From assembly GCF_036014175.1 (NCBI RefSeq), contig NZ_CP107917.1:3844001-3908000 (forward strand): a DNA stretch of 64,000 nucleotides. The letters are read 5' to 3'. Position numbers and translations under genes: made by a program. Shown one piece after another: positions 56,734-64,000 of this stretch. Position 1 is the first letter of the stretch. Each line of letters starts with the position of its first letter. Origin of the DNA: Streptomyces sp. NBC_00443 (lineage in GTDB: Bacteria > Actinomycetota > Actinomycetes > Streptomycetales > Streptomycetaceae). Below the pieces are notes generated by a model. It worked only from the letters and a program-made list of their open reading frames with translations. It was not told the origin of the DNA and ran no database searches.

Positions 56734-58377
56734 TTGTCCCCCACCTCCGCGCCCTGGTGGCGCAGCGCCGTCATCTACCAGGTCTACATCCGCAGCTTCG
56801 CCGACGGGAACGGCGACGGTGTCGGCGACATCGCCGGCATCCGCTCCCGACTGCCGTACCTGAAGTCGCTGGGCGTGGACGCCATCTGGATCAACCCCTG
56901 GTACAAGTCCCCGATGGCGGACCACGGCTACGACGTGGCCGACTTCCGCGAGATCGACCCGGTGTTCGGCACGGTCGCCGAGGCCGAGCAGCTCATCGAG
57001 GAGGCGCACGCGCACGGGATCCGCGTCATCCCCGACATCGTGCCCAACCACACCTCCGACCGGCACGCCTGGTTCCAGGAGGCGCTGGCGGCGGGCCCCG
57101 GCAGCCCGGAGCGGGAACGCTACGTCTTCCGCGAGGGCCGGGGCGACGACGGCTCCCTGCCGCCCAACGACTGGGTCTCCTGCTTCGGCGGCCCCGCCTG
57201 GACCCGGCTGCCCGACGGCCAGTGGTACCTGCACCTCTTCGCCCCCGAACAGCCCGACCTCAACTGGGAACACCCCGAGGTGCGCGCCGAGTTCGAGTCG
57301 GTCCTGCGCTTCTGGTTCGGCCGCGGCGTGGACGGCTTCCGCATCGACGTCGCGCACGGCCTGATCAAGCACCCGGAGCTCCCCGACCTCCCGCCCCGCC
57401 GGAACCCGGACGACGGGCACGCCTGGCAGCACGTCGACCATCCGCACTGGGACCGCGACGAGGTCCACGACGTCTACCGCGCGTGGCGCAGGGTGGCCGA
57501 CGAGTTCCCCGGCGACCGGTCCTTCGTCGCCGAGGCCTGGGCGGACACCCCCGAGAGGCTGGCCGCGTACGTCCGCCGGGACGGCCTGCACACCGCGTTC
57601 AACTTCGACTTCCTGATGTCGAGTTGGCACCCGAAGGACCTGCGCGCGGTCATCGACGGCTCCCTGGAGATGCTCGGCGCGGTGGGCGCACCCGCCACCT
57701 GGGTGCTGTCCAACCACGACGTCGTACGGCACCCCAGCCGCTACGGCCGCAAGGCCACCAAGCGCTGGGTGGCGAACACCTCGTACGAACCCGAGGGCCC
57801 CCTCGACCTGGAGCTGGGCACCCGGCGCGCCCGCGCCGCCGCCCTGCTGATGCTGTCCCTGCCCGGTGGGGCCTACGTCTACCAGGGCGAGGAACTCGGC
57901 CTGCCCGAGGTCGAGGACCTTCCCGAGGCCGTGCTCCAGGACCCCGTCTGGGAACGCTCCGGCCACACCGACCGTGGCCGCGACGGCTGCCGGGTCCCCA
58001 TCCCCTGGTCCGGCCTAAGCACCCCGTACGGCTTCAGCCCCGACGGCGCCACCGGCGAGCCCTGGCTGCCGCAGCCCGCCGGCTGGGCGCCGCACACCGT
58101 GGCGGCCCAGTCCGGCGACCCGGACTCCATGCTGGAGCTCTACCGCACCGCCCTGCGCCTGCGCCGCGAGCACCCCGCCCTCGGCGACGGCACCATGACC
58201 TGGCTGGAGACCGCCGAAGGCGTCCTCGCCTTCAGCCGCGACCCCGGCTTCGTCTGCGTGGTCAACCTGTCGGCCGAGCCGTGTCCGCTGCCCGACCACA
58301 CCTCGGTGCTGCTGGCGAGCGGCCCAGTGGAGGGCGCCGTGCTGGCGCCGGATCAGGCGGCGTGGCTGGCGGTGTAG
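56734..58377 (+). CDS. GH13 alpha-glucosidase
   Basis: A 547-residue cytoplasmic alpha-amylase-family enzyme that should hydrolyse imported alpha-glucosides. The conserved regions are DIVPNHTS, GFRIDVAHG (nucleophile Asp), FVAEAW (acid/base Glu) and VLSNHDVVRH (third Asp). Its N-terminus WWRSAVIYQVYIRSFADG matches oligo-1,6-glucosidase/trehalulose-type subgroups. There is no signal peptide. TTG 56734 is used, with AAGGAG about 10 nt upstream. It is the last gene of the LacI-controlled operon. Confidence 0.93.
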   Translation: MSPTSAPWWRSAVIYQVYIRSFADGNGDGVGDIAGIRSRLPYLKSLGVDAIWINPWYKSPMADHGYDVADFREIDPVFGTVAEAEQLIEEAHAHGIRVIPDIVPNHTSDRHAWFQEALAAGPGSPERERYVFREGRGDDGSLPPNDWVSCFGGPAWTRLPDGQWYLHLFAPEQPDLNWEHPEVRAEFESVLRFWFGRGVDGFRIDVAHGLIKHPELPDLPPRRNPDDGHAWQHVDHPHWDRDEVHDVYRAWRRVADEFPGDRSFVAEAWADTPERLAAYVRRDGLHTAFNFDFLMSSWHPKDLRAVIDGSLEMLGAVGAPATWVLSNHDVVRHPSRYGRKATKRWVANTSYEPEGPLDLELGTRRARAAALLMLSLPGGAYVYQGEELGLPEVEDLPEAVLQDPVWERSGHTDRGRDGCRVPIPWSGLSTPYGFSPDGATGEPWLPQPAGWAPHTVAAQSGDPDSMLELYRTALRLRREHPALGDGTMTWLETAEGVLAFSRDPGFVCVVNLSAEPCPLPDHTSVLLASGPVEGAVLAPDQAAWLAV

Positions 58378-58405
58378 CGGACGGTGTGGTCGAACCCACA
58401 TCACG

Positions 58406-59203
58406 TCAGGCCGGGGCCGCAAGTCCCGGGCTCTCGTCGCAGTGGACGACCGTGAAGTGGCGGATGCGGTGGACGTCGTGGATGTGGCGTCCGGGGCCGG
58501 AGGTCTCCAGTTCGTCGACCACCGCGACCGCCAGGTCCTCCGCGCTGATCCACGAACGGCCGTCCGCGCCGGTGAGCAAGGTGTCGGTGCCCCGCCGGTA
58601 GCGGCCGGTCCGGTCACCGGGCTCCAGCAGGGCCGGTGGGCTCAGATAGGCCCAGTCTGCATCGGGGTGCGCCTGGCAGGCCCGCAGCTGAGCCGTTCCG
58701 GCTGCCGCTACGGGCCGCCACTCGTCCGGCACGTACGCGGGATTGTCGGCCACCAGCAGACCGCGGTCCTCCGGGCTGCGCAACGCGCCGGCTCCGCCGA
58801 CGACGAGGACGCGGATGCCGAGTCGTGCTGCGACGTCCAGCACCGTGCGGGTGGCTCCGACCAGGAACTCCTGGTCGACCGGAAGGGTCCGTACGGTGAG
58901 CACGACGGCGTCCGCCGTGGCGCCCGTGAGCGCCTCACGTAAGGCGGAGGGGTCGTTCGCGTCGACCGCGACCGGCGTGACGTTCGGACCCTGGCCCGGG
59001 GGCTTCCGGGACAGGGCGAGCACCCGGTGCCCGCGCGCACCGGCCTCGCCGACCACCCGGCTGCCGACCATCCCGGTGGCACCGAGCACGGCGATCGTCA
59101 TGCCTGCCTTCACCGAACTCGTCGTAGTCGAACTCGTCGTAGTCGAACTCGTCGTAGTCGAACCCGTCGTCATAGAACTCGTCGTCATAGAACTCGTCGT
59201 CAT
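58406..59203 (-). CDS. NAD(P)-binding SDR-like (NmrA-type) protein with a repetitive N-terminus
   Basis: A Rossmann-fold protein with the motif MTIAVLGATGMVGSRVV and later VDANDPSALREAL, VVGGAGALRS and PALLEPGDRTGRYR, typical of atypical SDR/NmrA-like oxidoreductases. Two starts are possible. ATG 59203 overlaps the upstream EamA stop by 4 nt (ATGA) and has AGAGGAG 10 nt upstream; it adds a 34-residue tail of six MTTSS-type repeats. ATG 59101 gives the compact 231-residue domain, with a poorer ribosome site. I favour 59203. The substrate is unknown. Confidence 0.8.
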   Translation of the reverse strand: MTTSSMTTSSMTTGSTTTSSTTTSSTTTSSVKAGMTIAVLGATGMVGSRVVGEAGARGHRVLALSRKPPGQGPNVTPVAVDANDPSALREALTGATADAVVLTVRTLPVDQEFLVGATRTVLDVAARLGIRVLVVGGAGALRSPEDRGLLVADNPAYVPDEWRPVAAAGTAQLRACQAHPDADWAYLSPPALLEPGDRTGRYRRGTDTLLTGADGRSWISAEDLAVAVVDELETSGPGRHIHDVHRIRHFTVVHCDESPGLAAPA

Positions 59204-59204
59204 C
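59115..59204. repeat. Six-unit 15-bp tandem repeat at the SDR gene start
   Basis: The unit GAACTCGTCGTAGTC and its variants repeat six times with exact 15-bp period: 59115-59129, 59130-59144, 59145-59159, 59160-59174, 59175-59189 and 59190-59204. The three units nearest the EamA gene carry an ATG (as CAT), the other three do not. All are in frame and encode M/T-T-T-S/G-S. Confidence 0.9.
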
Positions 59205-60147
59205 GAACCCGCACTCCTCTCATCAGCGCCTTCGGGGAATTGAGCTGTGCCGCGAGCAACGCGGCCAGGGCGAGCGCGAAGCCGGCGCTCTGCGGCAGGC
59301 TCAGCGATTCGCCCAGGGCGAGGCCGACGACGGTCGCGACCAGCGGGGACAGCAGCACCAGCGGTGCGGACGCGCCGACCGGCAGCCTGCCGATGCCGCG
59401 GAACCACAGCGTGTACGCGATCAAGCCGCCCATGCTCCCGAGCCACAGGTAGCCGCCGGCCGCCCCCGCGTCGATCCGCTGCGGCACGCCCTCGATCGCG
59501 AGGGTGAGGGGGAGCAACAGCAGGCCGCCGGCGGTGAGTTGCCAGCCGGCCAGGGTCAGGGGGCCGACGCCCGCGGGACGCCCCCAGCGCTTGGTGAGGA
59601 CGACCCCGCCGGCCATGGCGGCCGTACCGCCGAGGCCGGCGAGCACTCCGACGGCGTCCAGTCGGGCGTTCGGCCCGAGCACGACGAGTCCGACGCCGGC
59701 GACGCCGATCACGCCCCAGGCCCATCGCCAGACCGTCGGCCGGTCGTGAAGCACCGCGATGGCCAGCCCGGCGACGAGCAGTGGCTGGGTGGCGCCGAGG
59801 GTGGCGGCGACGCCGCCGGGGAGGCGTTCGGCGGCGAGGAACAACAGGGGGAACAGGACGCCGATGTTGAGACCGCCGAGGACGGCGGCCCGCCACCACC
59901 AGTCCCCGCGCGGCAGTACGCGCGTGATCGCCAGCCCGAGCAGCCCGGCGGGCAGGGCGCGCATCAGCGCGGCGAACATCGGGTGCCCGGGTGGCAGGAG
60001 TTCCGTGGTCACGGCGTATGTGGTGCCCCACGTGACGGGGGCGATCGCGGTGAGGGCGACGGTTGCGGCGGTCACGGCGGTTGTCACCGGCAGCGCGTAC
60101 GAGGGCGGCCGTATCGGGCCTGGTGACCGCTCGGTCAAGGAGTGCAT
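59200..60147 (-). CDS. EamA/RhaT-type drug-metabolite exporter
   Basis: A 315-residue membrane protein with ten hydrophobic helices in two EamA repeats. The first contains APVTWGTTYAVTTELLPPGHP, the second LAGWQLTAGGLLLLPLTL and YTLWFRGIGRLPVGASAPL, both typical of DMT exporters. ATG 60147 has GGAGA about 10 nt upstream and is favoured over an in-frame start at 60216, which would lie inside the divergent LysR gene. The SDR gene is coupled downstream. The divergent LysR protein probably regulates both. Confidence 0.9.
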   Translation of the reverse strand: MHSLTERSPGPIRPPSYALPVTTAVTAATVALTAIAPVTWGTTYAVTTELLPPGHPMFAALMRALPAGLLGLAITRVLPRGDWWWRAAVLGGLNIGVLFPLLFLAAERLPGGVAATLGATQPLLVAGLAIAVLHDRPTVWRWAWGVIGVAGVGLVVLGPNARLDAVGVLAGLGGTAAMAGGVVLTKRWGRPAGVGPLTLAGWQLTAGGLLLLPLTLAIEGVPQRIDAGAAGGYLWLGSMGGLIAYTLWFRGIGRLPVGASAPLVLLSPLVATVVGLALGESLSLPQSAGFALALAALLAAQLNSPKALMRGVRVR

Positions 60148-60186
60148 GTGAAGCAGTCTCCGCAGCCGCCCCTCATGACTCCAAAG

Positions 60187-60208
60187 CATGGTTGTCATCA
60201 CAGCCATG
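60187..60208. promoter_or_regulatory. LysR-type dyad between EamA and LysR genes
   Basis: CATGGTTGT (60187-60195) and ACAGCCATG (60200-60208) match in 8 of 9 pairs around CATC. The site lies 40 bp from the EamA start and overlaps possible upstream LysR starts, which favours a start at 60206 or 60227. It is a likely shared operator. Confidence 0.5.
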
Positions 60209-61123
60209 AACGACAACGATGGGAGCGTGGACCTTCAGCAGATGCGCTACGTCGTCGCCGTCGCCGAAACCCGCAACTTCACCCGGGCCGCAGAGCGCTG
60301 CGACGTGGTGCAGTCGTCGCTCAGTCACCGGATCGCCGGACTGGAACGGGAGCTCGGGGTCCGGCTGTTCGCCCGCTCCAGCCGCCGCGTCGAGCTGACG
60401 AGTGCAGGGGAGGCGTTCGTCGCCGCCGCGCGCGAGTGCCTGGCCGCGGCCGACCGCGCGGCCGCCGACGCCGCCGCGGCGACCGGAGTCGTACGGGGCC
60501 GGCTAGCCGTCGGTGTGATCGTGACGACGGCTGCCGTGGACGTACCGGAACTGCTGCAGCGGTACCGCGCCCGGTACCCGGACGTCCACGTCGTCCTGCG
60601 CTCCGGACGCAGCGACGAACTGGCGACGGCCATCCGCGACGGCGACCTGGACATCGCCTTCCTGGGCCTGCCGGAGGGCGAGGCGCCGTCCGGCGTGGAA
60701 TCCGTGGTCCTCGATCACGACGAGCACGCCCTCGTCGTGCCGGCCAGGCACCGGCTCGCGGGCGCCTCCCGGGTCACGCTGGCGGAGATCGCCGGCGAGA
60801 CGTTCGTGGACTTCGCGGCCGGGACACCGGCCCGCGCCCAGTCCGACCGGGCCTTCGCCGCGGCCGGTCTGATCCGCGACGTCGCGTACGAGGCCGGCGT
60901 CGTCGAGCTGATCTCCCGGCTGGTCGCCCGCGGACTCGGCATCGCACTGCTTCCGTCGGCGTACATCGGCCCGCTGGCCGCCGACGACCCCGAACTGGCC
61001 CTGGTCCGGGTGCTCGACGGCCCGCATCGCCTGGAGTACCTGGCCTGGAGCCGCTTCAACCCCAGCCCGGCGACCAGGGCGATGCTCGACGTCCTCGGGG
61101 TCGGACGGTCCTCAACGGTCTGA
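60206..61123 (+). CDS. LysR-family transcriptional regulator
   Basis: About 305 residues. The winged HTH starts MRYVVAVAETRNFTRAAERC and continues VVQSSLSHRIAGLERELGVRLF; the effector domain includes VIVTTAAVDVPELLQRYRARYP and DGDLDIAFLGL. It is divergent from the EamA exporter and SDR genes, its likely targets. The start is uncertain: ATG 60188, ATG 60206 or GTG 60227 (giving the family-like MDLQQMRYVV). The GTG has GGGAG just 1 nt before it. The dyad at 60187-60208 makes 60188 unlikely. Confidence 0.9.
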   Translation: MNDNDGSVDLQQMRYVVAVAETRNFTRAAERCDVVQSSLSHRIAGLERELGVRLFARSSRRVELTSAGEAFVAAARECLAAADRAAADAAAATGVVRGRLAVGVIVTTAAVDVPELLQRYRARYPDVHVVLRSGRSDELATAIRDGDLDIAFLGLPEGEAPSGVESVVLDHDEHALVVPARHRLAGASRVTLAEIAGETFVDFAAGTPARAQSDRAFAAAGLIRDVAYEAGVVELISRLVARGLGIALLPSAYIGPLAADDPELALVRVLDGPHRLEYLAWSRFNPSPATRAMLDVLGVGRSSTV

Positions 61124-61171
61124 GGCGCCCCGTCGATCACCGCCAGATCCAGTGCGGTCGGTGGCCTGTGA

Positions 61172-63148
61172 TCATTTCGCCTCCGGCAGCTGCTCGGCGA
61201 TCTGCCTCAGCGCGGTGGCCGTCAGCGCCTCGGCCGTGGCGCACTGCTGAGCGGCCGACCGCTGCCCGCGCACGGTCAGCCGGAACAGCTCGGTCGTCGG
61301 GTCGCCGACGGAGTTCGTGTACGTGCGGTGCGGTGCGTGGACGACGCAACTGCCGGCGCCCTCCTCCTCCGGGGAGACGTATGCCGTCGTACCGGCGATG
61401 GACTTCGGCCGTCCGTCGTCCTCCAGCTGGTTGTCCCGGGTGAAGGACAACTCCACGAATGCCTTGTCACCGTCCGCGCTCGCCCATTCGCAGTCCCAGT
61501 TGGCGAAACCGTAGTCCGACGGCCGGGTCCGCAGGTCCGGTACGCGGTCGAGCGCGGCGGTGTCGAGCAGCTTGCAGGCGTCGAGGCGGGCGAGCGAGGT
61601 GGCCGGCCAGGACTCCGCGCGCCGGGGCACCGGGCCCCGGGCCAGCACCGTGACCGCGTAGTCGGTGGCGGCGTCGGCCAGGGCACAGGGGTCGGGGGCG
61701 CCGGCCTCCCGCCGCTCCCCGCGGATGATGATCCCCCGGCGGTCGGAGGTCCGGATGTACCGCTCGCAGTGGTCGCCGACGCGGGTCAAGCCGGCGACCT
61801 GGACGTTGCCGACCCTCCGGACCTGCACCCCGCCGTCGAACTCCCGGGCCTCACTGAGGAAGTTGGCCTCGACACCGGCGAGTTCGTCCCCGTCGTCGCC
61901 GAGTACGAGCACGTCACAGCGGTCCAACTCACCGTAATCCGGGTCGAGTTCGGTGCCCCCGAAGCGGCTCAGCGAGGCGGCGTCGAGCAGCCCGCACGGG
62001 TTGGCCGTACGGATGCCGCCGATGGCGCCGGCCTGCGCGGCGGCCGCGGCGGAGGGCTTCGCGTCAGGGGCGCGGGAGGTGTCGTCCGGGTCGCCGCCCG
62101 ACGTGGCGACGAGGATCCCCGCCGTGACCGCGGCCGCCACGGCCAGTGCCCCCGCCGAGATCGCCAAGGGGCGCCGCCGACGCCGTACGGCACGCGGCAG
62201 CCGGAGCGTGAGGGAGGCGAGGGGCAGGGTGTGCGCGGTGTCGTCGGCCTGCAGCTTGCCCTGGACGTCGGGCGGGGGCGGGGCGGCCCGGGTCAGCAGG
62301 CGGTGTGCCGCGGCGGCGCCGGGGCGGCGCCGGGGGTCCAGCTCCAGCAGCGCGGCCAGCGGGGCGGTGAGCGGGCCGGCCCGTTCGGCTGGTTCGAGGT
62401 GTCCCTCGATGGCCCGGGCGACGTAGGCCATCGGGTGCTCGGCCACGCCGTACGGCGACTGCCCCTCGACCGCCGCGAAGACGCTGGCGCCGAGGGAGAA
62501 CACGTCGGCCTTCTCGTCCGCCGGCCGCCCCTTGGCCAACTCGGGTGCGAGGTACTTGGGCTTGCCCCGTACTCCACCCGTGGTGACCGTGTGCGTCTGC
62601 GTGACGTCGCTCCACAGGGCTCGGGCGATGCCGAAGTCGGTCAGCCGGGCGACCCCGTCCTCGGTGACCAGGATGTTCTCCGGCGTGACATCGCCGTGCA
62701 CGACGCCCATGGCGTGCGACTTCGCCAGCGCGGCAGCGATCTGGGAGCCGACGGCCCCGGCGTCCTCGGGCGGGAGCGGGCCGTTGTCGGCCACGATCTG
62801 GGCGAGGCTGCGGGAGGGGACGTACTCCATGACGATCCAGCAGGTGGCCTCGGCACCGGCACCTTCGCCCGCGGCCTCCTGCGCCTTCGCCTCCTCGTCC
62901 GTCTCCTCCACGAAGTCGAAGACCGGCACGATGTTCGGATGGTGCAGCCGTGCGGCGTACTGCGCCTCCTTCCGGAGCCTTCTGGCGGCCTGCTCGTCGT
63001 CCGGGCGGGCGCACTTGACCGCGACGATCCGCTTCAGCGTCTCGTCCCAGGCCTGCCAGACGACACCCATCCCGCCTCTGCCGATGGGTTCACGGAGGAG
63101 GTAGCGGCCTGCGACCTCATGTCCGGCTTTCAACGTCAACACGGTCAC
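61172..63148 (-). CDS. Transmembrane Ser/Thr kinase with two similar extracellular domains
   Basis: A 658-residue kinase. The P-loop is GRGGMGVVW (23-31), ATP Lys45 is in VAVKCARP, and DFG is at Asp171. The catalytic loop reads HGDVTPEN (151-158): Gly replaces Arg (non-RD) and Thr replaces the usual Lys after the catalytic Asp153. One transmembrane helix lies near 320-345. The extracellular part appears to have two copies of a Cys-rich DUF3558-like unit: CGLLDAASLSRF with RCDVLV, and CKLLDTAALDRV with NWDCEW. GTG 63148 is taken as start; TTG 63172 is possible. The ligand is unknown. Confidence 0.9.
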   Translation of the reverse strand: MTVLTLKAGHEVAGRYLLREPIGRGGMGVVWQAWDETLKRIVAVKCARPDDEQAARRLRKEAQYAARLHHPNIVPVFDFVEETDEEAKAQEAAGEGAGAEATCWIVMEYVPSRSLAQIVADNGPLPPEDAGAVGSQIAAALAKSHAMGVVHGDVTPENILVTEDGVARLTDFGIARALWSDVTQTHTVTTGGVRGKPKYLAPELAKGRPADEKADVFSLGASVFAAVEGQSPYGVAEHPMAYVARAIEGHLEPAERAGPLTAPLAALLELDPRRRPGAAAAHRLLTRAAPPPPDVQGKLQADDTAHTLPLASLTLRLPRAVRRRRRPLAISAGALAVAAAVTAGILVATSGGDPDDTSRAPDAKPSAAAAAQAGAIGGIRTANPCGLLDAASLSRFGGTELDPDYGELDRCDVLVLGDDGDELAGVEANFLSEAREFDGGVQVRRVGNVQVAGLTRVGDHCERYIRTSDRRGIIIRGERREAGAPDPCALADAATDYAVTVLARGPVPRRAESWPATSLARLDACKLLDTAALDRVPDLRTRPSDYGFANWDCEWASADGDKAFVELSFTRDNQLEDDGRPKSIAGTTAYVSPEEEGAGSCVVHAPHRTYTNSVGDPTTELFRLTVRGQRSAAQQCATAEALTATALRQIAEQLPEAK

Positions 63149-63170
63149 GGAGTGTACGGAGCGGTGGTCC

Positions 63171-63183
63171 AACAGTGACTGTT
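63171..63183. promoter_or_regulatory. 13-bp palindrome upstream of the kinase
   Basis: AACAGTGACTGTT is a perfect palindrome with a central G, at 63171-63183, 23 bp upstream of the chosen kinase start. It is AT-richer than the surroundings and may be an operator. No regulator is assigned. Confidence 0.4.
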
Positions 63184-63244
63184 TTCACGGGACTTCATGC
63201 GGACGAGCACAGGACCCTTCCAAGGCGTCGCCCTCCGGCTCGGC

Positions 63245-64000
63245 TCACCTCGTGCCGACCGTCCGCAGCACCGTCACCGCCAACGTCCGCGCCGCCTGGA
63301 CCACTTCGGCGAGCGACACCCGCTCCCGCTCACTGTGCGCCACCCGGATGTCCCCCGGCCCGAACTGCAACGTCGGGATCCCCGCCCCGGCGTACAGCCG
63401 CAGATCGCTCCCGTACGGCGCCCCGCACTCCCGCAGCCCCGCGGCTCCCCCGGCGTCGGCGTGGGCGCCCCGGATCACCTCCGGCAACGGATGCCCCTCC
63501 GGCAGCCGCCCGCTGCCGAACTGTCCGCCCGGCCAGGTCACGGTCGCCGGGTGCGCGCGCAGCCAGGGGCATCGGCGCAGGCCTGCGCCACGCACCGCTC
63601 GAACGCGGCCCGTGCCTGCGCCGGGTCCTCCCCCAGCCGTACCCCCAACCGCCCCTCCGCGACCAGCAGATCGGGCACGCTGCTCGCCCAGTCGCCGGCG
63701 CGCAGGGTCCCCACCGACAGGGCGTAGGGGATCGGGTGCTCGGCCATCAGGGGATGTGCGTCCCGGTTGCGCTCGGTCTCCAGCCGGGCCAGCGCCCGGT
63801 GCAGCGGCAGATACGCGTCGACCGCGCTCACGCCCTGGTCCCGCGCGCTGCCGTGGGCCGCCTTGCCGGGCACCGCGATACGGAAGGTCAGGGCGCCGGC
63901 GTTGGCGGTGACGAGGGCGCCGCCCGTCGGCTCGGCGATGACGCAGACGTCGCCCCGGTGGCCGCGCCGCAGCGTGCCGAACGCGCCGAGCCCGCCGTCC
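63245..64000 (-). pseudogene. M20-family metallopeptidase with a frameshift, cut by the window edge
   Basis: A minus-strand zinc peptidase gene of the M20 (ArgE/DapE/CPG2-like) family. The part nearest the window edge shows CVIAEPTGG, with a metal-site Glu, and the dimerisation-domain segment PGKAAHGSARDQGVSAV. At 63566-63569 the frame changes: the segment ending QACADAP continues one frame over as WLRAHPATVTW and runs to GAGIPTLQFGPG and the stop at 63245. Adding one G to the GGGG run restores a single frame. The active-site N-terminus is beyond the window. It may be a sequencing error or a true pseudogene. Confidence 0.8.

Noticed and set aside
59115..59204. Possible CRISPR-like array
   Set aside because: The 15-bp units are directly adjacent with no spacers and remain in a coding frame.
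1..64000. tRNA, rRNA or integrated prophage
   Set aside because: No cloverleaf-like sequence, rRNA motif, integrase, or phage structural gene was recognised.

Overview
The window is a block of a Streptomyces-type actinobacterial chromosome. The evidence is very high GC with strong G/C third-position bias, frequent GTG and TTG starts, purine-rich Shine-Dalgarno sites, and actinobacterial gene sets: futalosine menaquinone genes, a System II cytochrome c maturation cluster, PASTA-less Ser/Thr kinases, and a sugar ABC operon that lacks its own ATPase. No rRNA, tRNA, CRISPR array or prophage was seen.

Layout. 1-3504: envelope polysaccharide genes (deacetylase/glycosyltransferase fusion cut by the window edge, a small membrane protein, a divergent GH18-like lipoprotein). 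3505-8658: a minus-strand run mqnA - Ser/Thr kinase - prepilin peptidase - mqnC - small amidohydrolase-like protein. 8981-14882: cold-shock protein, XRE-cupin regulator divergent from azlCD, a methyltransferase, and a Tat-exported FAD dehydrogenase divergent from a LysR gene. 14910-22594: an orphan sugar-binding lipoprotein and a fatty-acyl locus (acyl-CoA ligase, thiolase, FabG-like reductase with a frameshift, MaoC hydratase, TetR regulator). 22653-28631: two SPFH proteins, a DUF4229 protein, GNAT, UdgX and mqnE. 28706-33557: Lrp, UbiX-, UbiA- and UbiD-type enzymes for the last menaquinone steps, with a rhomboid gene and a Uma2 gene set among them. 33645-38251: accessory genes, including a broken gene with a 76-bp insertion, a cytosine deaminase coupled to an Fe(II)/2-oxoglutarate oxygenase, and a stand-alone condensation-domain protein. 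38387-39742: a TnpB-only insertion element. 39756-47492: ccsB, resB, ccdA, a TlpA-like thioredoxin, a polysaccharide deacetylase, a histidine phosphatase and hemL, which together serve heme and cytochrome c supply. 47798-51701: hypothetical and membrane proteins and an MFS exporter. 52133-58377: a LacI-controlled alpha-glucoside uptake and hydrolysis operon. 58406-61123: SDR and EamA genes divergent from LysR. 61172-64000: a second membrane Ser/Thr kinase and an M20 peptidase with a frameshift.

The unifying theme is respiration: six menaquinone enzymes (mqnA, mqnC, mqnE and the UbiX/UbiA/UbiD set), heme synthesis (hemL) and cytochrome c assembly lie within about 45 kb. mqnB and mqnD are not in the window.

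Three genes (19730-21099, 33988-34702, 63245-64000) are disrupted. Two of these breaks are single-base losses in C/G runs and could be sequencing errors. The third is a 76-bp insertion between 12-bp direct repeats and looks real. The most interesting leads are the deaminase/oxygenase pair, the TnpB element, and the short tandem repeats that sit on start codons at three separate loci.
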